DNA from: DATBFX01 sp036558305
Lineage (GTDB): Bacteria; Chloroflexota; Chloroflexia; Thermomicrobiales; UBA6265
NCBI GenBank assembly: GCA_036558305.1
Contig: DATBFX010000093.1
Location: 1 to 19,714 of the forward strand
DNA: 19,714 nucleotides
Reading direction: 5' to 3'
Part shown: one piece after another, positions 13,400-19,714 of the stretch
Layout: each line of letters starts with the position of its first letter
How positions within the stretch are numbered: position 1 is the stretch's first letter
Notes under the pieces: model-generated
What the model was told of the DNA's origin: nothing
What the model saw: only the letters and a program-made list of their open reading frames with translations
Databases searched by the model: none
Program-made: the position numbers and the translations under genes

Positions 13400-13436
13400 G
13401 GGGCGACTGGGGCGACTTCCGACCGTACCGGTCGCC
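13400..13436. terminator. Candidate bidirectional terminator between convergent genes
   Basis: Between the FGD-like gene and vapC lie GGCGAC (13411-13416) and GTCGCC (13431-13436), with an inner stem CGACCG/CGGTCG (13420-13425, 13429-13434). A 9-bp direct repeat GGGGCGACT is at 13400-13408 and 13409-13417. No T-tract is seen on either strand, so the assignment rests on position. Confidence 0.4.
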
Positions 13437-13438
13437 GT

Positions 13439-13840
13439 CTACGTCTGAGACGGTCGGTAGAGTTTCAGCCCTGGAACGCGCTCGAAATGACGGAGGTTCC
13501 GCGTGACGAGTTCGAGGTCGTGATAGATCGCCGTGGCAGCGATCAGGAGGTCCAAGTCCTGGATGAGGTTTCCTTGACGTCGGAGAGAGGCCCGAATGCC
13601 GGCGAACACCCCGGCGATTGGCTCGGTGAGATCGAGGAGGATGTAGTCAGCCAGGAATCGGCGGAAGGAGGCCAAACTGGCTAGCGGATCGCGCGCCATA
13701 TGGGCGCCTTCATACACTTCGCAAACCGCAATCACGCTGACGGCGAGACCGTCGGGACGCAGATCGTTCAATGCGGCAACTGCACCGAGAATGCCGCTCG
13801 TCGCGTCGACGATCCAATCGCTGTCGACGAGATACCTCAC
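13439..13840 (-). CDS. vapC: VapC-type PIN-domain ribonuclease toxin
   Basis: The 133-residue protein is a full-length PIN domain. Acidic residues expected to bind magnesium are visible: Asp6 in YLVDSDWIVD, Glu41 (or Glu44) in VCEVYEG, and Asp97 (with Asp95) in QDLDLLIAATA. LVTRNLRHFERVPGLKLY closes the domain as in most VapC toxins. VapC enzymes cut specific tRNA or rRNA sites when freed from their antitoxin. The start is GTG 13840, whose GTGA overlaps the TGA of the upstream antitoxin gene, so translation is coupled. The target cannot be predicted. Confidence 0.92.
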   Translation of the reverse strand: MRYLVDSDWIVDATSGILGAVAALNDLRPDGLAVSVIAVCEVYEGAHMARDPLASLASFRRFLADYILLDLTEPIAGVFAGIRASLRRQGNLIQDLDLLIAATAIYHDLELVTRNLRHFERVPGLKLYRPSQT

Positions 13841-14262
13841 TCCTTGTCGCCCGGACGGGAGCCCGCCTCGCGGGCCGCATAGATGTACGCCTTTATTCTC
13901 TCTCCGTCTTCTACGGAGATGCTGCCGGCGACCTGACGCAACGTCTCACCGAATCGGTCGGCATCGTACCCGCCTTCCGGCTCGTGGACCCCGCCCTGTT
14001 GAGCTCCCTCTCGACGCCTGCGGGCGACGTCCTGAATCCACTCCTCAGCCTCCTGCGGCGTGATGGCACCTTTTGCCTCTTCCATACCCTGGATGACGAG
14101 CTGCGGGTCGTAGGTCCAATTTTCAGGTTCTTCGGCAGTTGTTTCTCGCCGCAACTGGAACCGCTGTCCCTCCAGCTTAAGCACGATCGGTTGTTCCCTT
14201 GCTTTGTGGAGCAACCGGGCGACTTCGCTGTCTGGCTCGACCTCGATTGTCCTCGCTACCAT
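13837..14262 (-). CDS. Probable antitoxin partner of VapC
   Basis: The 141-residue protein starts at ATG 14262 behind GGAGG (14275-14271). The N-terminal part, RTIEVEPDSEVARLLHKARE followed by PIVLKLEGQRFQLRRE, resembles the short antitoxin domains paired with PIN toxins, in which a small strand and helix bind DNA and are followed by a variable toxin-binding tail. It is longer than usual VapB proteins of about 75-90 residues. The C-terminal half (from about 60) is acidic and probably mostly helical, with a second segment FGETLRQVAGSISVEDGERI. Family assignment rests on the 4-base overlap with vapC and the N-terminal pattern. The further upstream in-frame extension to 14421 runs into the neighbouring gene and was discarded. 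Confidence 0.75.
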   Translation of the reverse strand: MVARTIEVEPDSEVARLLHKAREQPIVLKLEGQRFQLRRETTAEEPENWTYDPQLVIQGMEEAKGAITPQEAEEWIQDVARRRREGAQQGGVHEPEGGYDADRFGETLRQVAGSISVEDGERIKAYIYAAREAGSRPGDKE

Positions 14263-14335
14263 CGTTCGATCCTCCAGTGCTGTGCGCGGAACTGCCCGAT
14301 TGTACGATGCGAGGAACGTATGGGCGCAATCGATC

Positions 14336-17300
14336 CTATCGAAGCCCTTCCCACCTCGTCTGCAACTCCTCGAACCGCCGGCGCAGTTCCTCCCCCGCCG
14401 CCAGCCAGAGGGTGCCGGCACCGAGCAGGATGATGCCGACGACGGCGAGGATGGCCCAGGTCGGCAGGGAGTGGACGTAGTCGACCGATTCGCGGAGGAC
14501 GATGGCGGTCAGGCCGACGACGCCGGCGGCGACGGGCAGGCGACGACCGAGCGCCAGCCCGAGGAAGACGAAGAGCAGCGCTTCCGCCCCGCAGAGCAGC
14601 GACCACGCGTAGCCGTTGTCGCCGAACGATTGGGCGAACGAGGGGAACATTAGCAACGCCGCACCGGCGCCGACGAAGGCATCGAAGCGTCTCGGGTCGC
14701 GCCGCTTGATCCAACCGAGCCCGAGCAGGTAAAGCGAGACGGGCACGGTGTAGGCCTGGACGTTCACCGGTTCGGTCGCCGCGATCTGCATCAGCACCCC
14801 GACCAGTGCGATCACCGACGCGGCGTAGCCACGGACGGCGTTCCGCCGCACGACCGCGGTCAGCGCCAGCACGCCGGCCGCCGACAGGATCGCCAGGACG
14901 AGCCGCTGGTAGCCCGGTTCGCCCGGATCGAGCGCGCCGGCCGCGCCCAGCCCGAGCACGACCGGCAAGGCCGCAACCGCGAACGCCGACCACTCCCAGA
15001 CGACGCGCTGGCCGGACCAACAGCCCGTGGTCGGGATCGTGAGCGACCCGGCCGCCAGCAACCAGGACATCGCGGCGAAGGCATAACCGGCGTTGGCAGC
15101 GCCCGCGTCGAAGGCCGCGACGGCGAAACAGGCCGCGACGACCGCGGCGAGCACGGCGCCGTAGGTAAGCAGCGGCTGCCGCTCCCAGAGCGAAAAGCCG
15201 AAGATCGTCGCGCAGAGCAGCGCGTAGACGATCGCCTGGACCGCGTAGCTCCCCTCGCCGGCGGCACCGAGCCCGAGATTGGCAGCGAGTGCGAACGCAC
15301 CGATGCCGATCGCGCCGACGTCGAGGCCGAGGCGGAACGACGTCAGGAACGGCGACTCCCCGCGCGGATGGTCGAGGGAGCGCCGGGCGGCGAGGGCGAC
15401 GGTGAGGACCATCCCGGCGTAGGTCCAGACGACGAGGTCGGTCGTCGCCATACGCAGCAGCAGCCAGAGCGCGAGCGCGCCGAAGGCGACGACGATCGGT
15501 CCCGCTGCCGCCCGGCCGCTCCGGCGCCCGACAACCCAGGCGGCGACGGCCACCGCAAGGTGCAGCGCCAGGAACCGCCACCACCAGTGACGGTCCTCGG
15601 CGTGGGCGACGGTGAACGGGCGGGTCGCGTCGACGATGTACCCGATCGTCACCGCGACCGACCCCACCAGACCGATCACGCCCATGACCGCGCCGGCGCC
15701 GGCCACCTGCGTTCCCAACCGGCGACCGAAGCGACCGCTGCCCTGCCGCCGGACCGCCAGTCCGCCGGCGGCGGTCGCCGCGCCGGCGAGCGTCAACAGC
15801 GGCAACCACGTCGACCGGTCGAACGGCGCCACGGCGTACGCCATCCGCAGGAGCAGCAGCAAACCGGCGACGGCACTGGTCGCCACCGCCGGCGATAGAT
15901 CGAGGCGACGCAGACGCGGTCCGACGAGACCGCCGGCGAGGGTGGCGACCGCGTAGAACCCGACGAACGGCCACCACCAACTCGCCCGCGGATCGAGCGA
16001 GAGATCGTACGGCGCGTCGAGATCGATCACGTACCCGGCCGTCGTCACCAGCATCGCGACGACGGCAGGGAGACCAACCACGCCACCCGCGAGCGTTCCC
16101 TGCGCCCCCATCGCCCGCGAGAATCCATCGGTGTCGCCACGGGTGGCGATCCAGACCGCGACCGCCGTCGCCAGACCGACGGAGCCGATGAGCGGCCACC
16201 AATGTCTCCCTTCGACCGCGACGTTGCCGTAGAGCAGTCGCAGGGCAAGCATCTCGCCCAGGACCAACCCCGCCGCGACGGCGGTCGCGCAGAGCGGCAG
16301 ATCGCGGCGGCGCCCCAGCCACCACCCCACGCCGATCAGGGCGAGGTAGACGAGGAGGTCGGGCCACCACCACCGGGCCGCGGGATGGTCCACGACGTCG
16401 AAGGGAGGATGCCGTTCGAGGGCGTAACCAGCCGTCCGTACGGCCATCGCCGCGAGCGCGGGCAGACCGAAAAACCCGGCGAGGAGACCGATCAGGTGCA
16501 CACGCAGCACGCGATCGAACGGGTGTCGAGGTCGCCAGAGTACGGCCAGGGCCGCCCCGCCGCCGGCGAGGGCGACGACGATCGGTGGCCACCTCCAGGG
16601 GGCGACGTCGACGGCGCCGTAGGCCATCCGAAGCCCGAGCATACCGGTCGCGGCGAGCGCCACCGACGCCGGCCAGACCGCCCGCCGATCGACGCGCCGA
16701 CCGACGAGGATCGCGAGCCCGGCGACCAGCGCGTACGTCGCCAGGTAGGGCCACCACCAGCCGGTCTCCGGATGGGACGTCGACGCCGGCGGCCGATCGC
16801 GGTCGAACACGTACGGGGCGGTGATCGCGACCATCGCCGCCAGGGCGATCGCGCCGAAGACGAGGTAGGCGCCGGTGGACTGCCGGCGGGCCCGTTCGAG
16901 GTCCCAATCGGTACCGAACCGCACCCGGAAAGCGAACCCGGCCAGGATCAGGTTCGCGAAGACCAGCAGCGGCAGGCGGCGCTCGTCCGCGATCGGGAGC
17001 GCGAAGAGCGACGCCGCCACGGCGCCCGCCAGCCAGAGCGCGACCGCCAGCAGACCGGGAGACCAGCGGAGGACGCGGGCGCCGACGGCACCGGCGACGG
17101 CGAAGACCAGACAGACGGCGGCGGCCGAGAGTTGGCGGTTCGTGTCGAAGTCGGCCGCGAGTTCGGCCGCGGCGACCGCGGTCACGAGGACCGCCTCGGC
17201 CGCGGCCACCGCCCAGACCGGCAGCGACCAGCGCCGACCGCGCGCACCGGCGAGCCGGCGCCCGAGACCGAACGCGGCCACCGCGAGCAGGAGCGGGGCG

Positions 17301-19054
17301 GGCGCCAAGAGGATCGCGAGCGGCGACGATCGGTAGAGATCGGTGTCTTCGACGAGATTGCCGAGGGAGAGATAGGCGACCGTCGCCAGCACCGCCGCGA
17401 CCGCGCCGAACTCGGGCACGGCGCGCAGGCAAGCGATCGCCGCCACTCCGGCGGCGGCGGCGACCCAGGCGAGGGTAAAGAGGAGGGGGCGGGCGTTGGG
17501 ATCGGTCAGGAACGGGGCGGCGAGGAGCAAGGCGGCGGCTTCGGCGTGGAGGACCGTCCGGTTCGGCGGGCGGCGCGCGAGCACGGGCCCGCGCTCGCCG
17601 AGGATCAACCAGGCGGCGGCGGCCAGCACGCAGGCGACCGTGCCGGCGGCGAGCGGCCGATCGAGGGCGGCGAGGAGGGCGGCTCCGGCGGCGAGGGTCA
17701 GGGCCGTCCAGAGCCAGGCGAGGCGATCGTCGCCACGGCGGAGCGCCAGGCGGGCGACGCTGAGCGACGCGGCGGCGAGGGTGGCGACGACGATCCACCA
17801 GGTCCCGACCGACTCGGTCCAACGGCCGGCGACGCCGACGACCGTTGCCACCGGCAGCACCACCAGCCCCACGTGGACGATGGGCGATGCGAACCGCCGC
17901 GGGCGACCGCGGAGTCGGCGCGGGGCATCGGCGACGACCGCGGTCGCCAGCACGACCAGGGGCGCTCCCCAGGGCAGCGCGGCACCGAGGGCGCTGGGGA
18001 GCAGGGCGAGGGCAATCAGGGCGGCGACGACGGTGGCGTAGCGGTAGACGATGCCGCCGGGACGGAAGGAGAAGAAGGCGTAGAGCGCCGTGACCACGAG
18101 TGCCCCGATCTCGCCGACGGTGGCGGGACCGGTGGCGTCGTTGCGGGAGACGTTGCTGACGGCGATCGCGTTCATCGGCACCAGGAAGGCGCCGATGCCG
18201 ATGAAGGTCTCCGCCGCCGGTCGGACGCGGGCGAACGGCAGCAGCGCCAACCCACCGCCGGCAAAGGCGGCGGTGGCAAGGGCAAGCAACCCGACCTTTT
18301 GCCACCCACCGAGTTGCTCCCAACTGTAGGAGGAGTAGACCAGACCGGCGACGACGATCAGGAACGCCCCGAGGTAGAGGAGGATGACCGCGCTGTCCCA
18401 CTCCTTCCACGGCTGCGGGATGCGGAACGGTTCGCGGTCGACGATCGCGGGCGCAGGCGGCGTCGCCACCAGTGCCGCCGGCGCTTCGAGATCACCGGAC
18501 CATGCGGGGAAGAGCGAGCGGTCGACGACCGGCGGCGGGACGATGGCGGCCTCCGCCGGCTCGGTCGCCGCGGGTGCCGCGATCGGGACCACGGCGACCG
18601 CCGGCTCGTCGCTCGGTGCCGCGACCGCGGTCTCCTTGGTCTCCTCGGCAACTGGCAGCGGGGCAGCGAGCTGGTCCTGGTAGTAGCTGATCAGGAGGGC
18701 GGCGCTGGCAGGGTCGAGGAGCCGCCGAATCTCGGGGCGTTCCAACTCGCCGAGGAGCCAGCCGATGTGGGCGCGCTCCTCCGCCCGCGGGTCGGTCTGG
18801 GGTTCGGTCCACGGAGGCGCCGCGGTCGCCCACGTCGGCGCGGGTTGCGGCGGCATCCAGGCGGGGGCAGGGAGCAGGCGCCGGCAGGCACGGCAGGCGC
18901 TGGCATTCGACCGGTTCGGCTGGCCACACCAGGGGCAGTAGCGAGGCGGACCGCCGTCGTCGCGCCGGCGGCTCCGCTGGTAATAGACGAAGACGCCGGC
19001 CGCCAGCAGCGGAACGACGATGCAACAGAAGATCCCGACCGCGCCATCGCTCAT
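14336..19054 (-). CDS. Giant polytopic membrane protein with N-terminal zinc ribbon
   Basis: The 1572-residue protein starts at ATG 19054 behind GGGAGGGC. It has one membrane segment (about 5-24), a zinc ribbon with Cys40, Cys43, Cys54 and Cys57 (CPWC and CRAC), a soluble segment with a helix-rich part (about 90-130) and an Ala/Pro-rich linker to about 205, then dozens of hydrophobic segments from about 221 to the end. Residues about 744-1245 hold four tandem repeats of 129-131 residues, each with a WWW motif (at 766, 895, 1026 and 1157). The C-terminus is a short charged helix (EELRRRFEELQTRWEGLR). I know no enzyme motif here. Large zinc-ribbon multi-pass proteins of unknown function occur in Chloroflexota and actinobacteria. 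The frame upstream of 19054 to 19261 lacks a ribosome site and is not coding-like. The gene is 73 bases upstream of the antitoxin gene on the same strand. Confidence 0.88.
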   Translation of the reverse strand: MSDGAVGIFCCIVVPLLAAGVFVYYQRSRRRDDGGPPRYCPWCGQPNRSNASACRACRRLLPAPAWMPPQPAPTWATAAPPWTEPQTDPRAEERAHIGWLLGELERPEIRRLLDPASAALLISYYQDQLAAPLPVAEETKETAVAAPSDEPAVAVVPIAAPAATEPAEAAIVPPPVVDRSLFPAWSGDLEAPAALVATPPAPAIVDREPFRIPQPWKEWDSAVILLYLGAFLIVVAGLVYSSYSWEQLGGWQKVGLLALATAAFAGGGLALLPFARVRPAAETFIGIGAFLVPMNAIAVSNVSRNDATGPATVGEIGALVVTALYAFFSFRPGGIVYRYATVVAALIALALLPSALGAALPWGAPLVVLATAVVADAPRRLRGRPRRFASPIVHVGLVVLPVATVVGVAGRWTESVGTWWIVVATLAAASLSVARLALRRGDDRLAWLWTALTLAAGAALLAALDRPLAAGTVACVLAAAAWLILGERGPVLARRPPNRTVLHAEAAALLLAAPFLTDPNARPLLFTLAWVAAAAGVAAIACLRAVPEFGAVAAVLATVAYLSLGNLVEDTDLYRSSPLAILLAPAPLLLAVAAFGLGRRLAGARGRRWSLPVWAVAAAEAVLVTAVAAAELAADFDTNRQLSAAAVCLVFAVAGAVGARVLRWSPGLLAVALWLAGAVAASLFALPIADERRLPLLVFANLILAGFAFRVRFGTDWDLERARRQSTGAYLVFGAIALAAMVAITAPYVFDRDRPPASTSHPETGWWWPYLATYALVAGLAILVGRRVDRRAVWPASVALAATGMLGLRMAYGAVDVAPWRWPPIVVALAGGGAALAVLWRPRHPFDRVLRVHLIGLLAGFFGLPALAAMAVRTAGYALERHPPFDVVDHPAARWWWPDLLVYLALIGVGWWLGRRRDLPLCATAVAAGLVLGEMLALRLLYGNVAVEGRHWWPLIGSVGLATAVAVWIATRGDTDGFSRAMGAQGTLAGGVVGLPAVVAMLVTTAGYVIDLDAPYDLSLDPRASWWWPFVGFYAVATLAGGLVGPRLRRLDLSPAVATSAVAGLLLLLRMAYAVAPFDRSTWLPLLTLAGAATAAGGLAVRRQGSGRFGRRLGTQVAGAGAVMGVIGLVGSVAVTIGYIVDATRPFTVAHAEDRHWWWRFLALHLAVAVAAWVVGRRSGRAAAGPIVVAFGALALWLLLRMATTDLVVWTYAGMVLTVALAARRSLDHPRGESPFLTSFRLGLDVGAIGIGAFALAANLGLGAAGEGSYAVQAIVYALLCATIFGFSLWERQPLLTYGAVLAAVVAACFAVAAFDAGAANAGYAFAAMSWLLAAGSLTIPTTGCWSGQRVVWEWSAFAVAALPVVLGLGAAGALDPGEPGYQRLVLAILSAAGVLALTAVVRRNAVRGYAASVIALVGVLMQIAATEPVNVQAYTVPVSLYLLGLGWIKRRDPRRFDAFVGAGAALLMFPSFAQSFGDNGYAWSLLCGAEALLFVFLGLALGRRLPVAAGVVGLTAIVLRESVDYVHSLPTWAILAVVGIILLGAGTLWLAAGEELRRRFEELQTRWEGLR
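15320..16825 (-). repeat. Four tandem protein repeats within the giant membrane protein
   Basis: Each unit starts TAGYxxD or similar (TAPYVFDRD, TAGYALER, TAGYVIDLD, TIGYIVDAT), continues with a Pro-Phe/Tyr turn and a loop, then WWWP or WWWR, a membrane helix ending VGRR or similar, and another helix ending LRMAYG, LRLLYG, LRMAYA or LRMATT. The first Trp codons are at 16759, 16372, 15979 and 15586, giving periods of 129, 131 and 131 residues. The repeats are clear at protein level but diverged at DNA level, so the duplication is old. Confidence 0.8.
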
Positions 19055-19324
19055 CCGCGGGCCCTCCCGATGCCACGCCGACCGCGCCGTCGATGCGGTC
19101 CTTACCTCACGATCCCGACGATACGATAGCAAGGCAGGCGAACGGCACATCCGAGGGATTACGTAGGGTGGATTCGCGATTTCGGGTGATTGGCAGAGAA
19201 GGGTGGCGCGCGACGCGTCCGTCACCGGTCTGGTGCCCTCGACCGTTCGCGGGCATAGCACGGAATCTGCATGATCGCCGGAAGTAGCCGAGGCGGATTG
19301 CCGGTATCAGAGAGGACCGCGACG

Positions 19325-19714
19325 ATGCGCGAGTGGCTCCGGGATCACGGATTGACGTTGACGATGCTCGGTTTCTTCGCCGTGTTCCTCGTCGCCCAGA
19401 GCGTTACCGGCATGCGCAGCTACAACCAGGACCAGCGCCAGCACAACGAGGCGACCGTCGACTACCTCGCCTATCTGAAGTCCGGCCACTTCGTCGAGGC
19501 GACGTTCGAGAACTGGGAAAGCGAATACCTGCAGATGGGCGTCTACGTCCTCTTCACCGCGTTCCTCTTCCAACGCGGTTCGGCGGAATCGAAGGACCCC
19601 GACGAGGACGAGCCGGTCGACGAGGATCCGCGGCAGCGCGCCGGCGAATCCAGTGCGCCGTGGGTGGTCCGGCGGGGCGGAGCCGCGCTTGCGGTCTACC
19701 AGCACTCGTTGACG
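19325..19714 (+). CDS. DUF6766-like small membrane protein, 3' end missing
   Basis: A plus-strand frame opens at ATG 19325 and runs to the window edge without a stop (130 residues so far). AGAGAGGA (19309-19316) is an appropriate ribosome site. The protein starts REWLRDHGLTLTMLGFFAVF, has one membrane segment at about 11-28, then NQDQRQHNEATVDYLAYLKS, then FENWESEYLQMGVYVLFTAF as a second membrane segment, then QRGSAESKDPDEDE. This order (N-terminal membrane helix, then NWxSEYLQ, then QRGSxESK) is the pattern of a widespread two-helix membrane family I recall as DUF6766, of unknown function. The remaining part would add a third hydrophobic segment in that family. It is divergent from the giant membrane protein, with 270 bases between in which I see no convincing promoter. 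Confidence 0.85.
   Translation, partial: MREWLRDHGLTLTMLGFFAVFLVAQSVTGMRSYNQDQRQHNEATVDYLAYLKSGHFVEATFENWESEYLQMGVYVLFTAFLFQRGSAESKDPDEDEPVDEDPRQRAGESSAPWVVRRGGAALAVYQHSLT

Noticed and set aside
13393..13453. Direct repeat CTGAGACGG (13393-13401, 13445-13453) as an attachment site
   Set aside because: Only 9 bp, one copy is inside the vapC coding end, and no integrase or transfer gene is near.
14256..18410. A 1384-codon minus-strand frame overlapping the giant membrane protein
   Set aside because: Extremely Arg-rich product with no fold pattern; a +1 frame shadow in GC-rich DNA.
16202..19129. A 975-codon open plus-strand frame antisense to the giant membrane protein
   Set aside because: Its product is Arg/Gly/Asp-rich low complexity without any domain. 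It mirrors the codon bias of the real minus-strand gene, which has membrane segments and a zinc ribbon.

Overview
The window is GC-rich bacterial DNA, densely coded on both strands. It carries a coenzyme F420 biosynthesis operon together with F420-using enzyme families, Shine-Dalgarno-led genes and frequent GTG starts. High GC, F420 synthesis with a stand-alone cofE, and the protein sequence style fit a Chloroflexota lineage such as Thermomicrobia/Sphaerobacter-like bacteria. An actinobacterium cannot be excluded from sequence alone. I saw no rRNA, tRNA, insertion sequence or CRISPR array.

Left part (1-3500). A HxlR-type redox regulator (minus strand) and a YceI-family gene (plus strand) diverge from a compact pair of promoters that share one -35 core and hold repeated operator-like boxes. 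A deazaflavin (F420)-dependent nitroreductase-family gene follows behind a long perfect hairpin, then a GMC flavoprotein oxidoreductase.

Middle left (3500-9150). On the minus strand lie an orphan hypothetical gene, a PIG-L/LmbE zinc deacetylase and a gluconokinase-like FGGY sugar kinase. On the plus strand follow an AzoR-type FMN quinone/azo reductase and an exported protein of unknown function built from two related halves.

F420 operon (9228-13372). The order is: predicted promoter, heptamer hairpin, split-barrel (PPOX) F420 enzyme, cofD, cofC, cofE, a second heptamer hairpin, and a luciferase-like F420 oxidoreductase of the F420-dependent glucose-6-phosphate dehydrogenase (FGD) type. The cof genes overlap by ATGA. 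FO synthase (fbiC or cofG/cofH) and a dehydro-F420 reductase are not in the window.

Right part (13439-19714). A VapC PIN toxin and its overlapping partner form a toxin-antitoxin pair on the minus strand. Upstream of it, also on the minus strand, is a 1572-residue polytopic membrane protein with an N-terminal zinc ribbon and four tandem repeats of about 130 residues. The window ends inside a plus-strand small membrane protein of the DUF6766 type.

The most unusual signal is a set of three long perfect hairpins at 1313-1382, 9367-9426 and 12290-12360. Their sequences are unrelated, but they share one design: each arm is a run of tandem heptamers, followed by an inverted copy after a 14-18 nt loop. 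Each ends 12 or 22 nt before the start codon of an F420-utilising enzyme, and none is seen before any other gene here. Functionally the window reads as a redox and electrophile-handling neighbourhood: a thiol-type HxlR sensor, quinone/nitro reductases, F420 synthesis, and two enzymes that could both feed 6-phosphogluconate metabolism.
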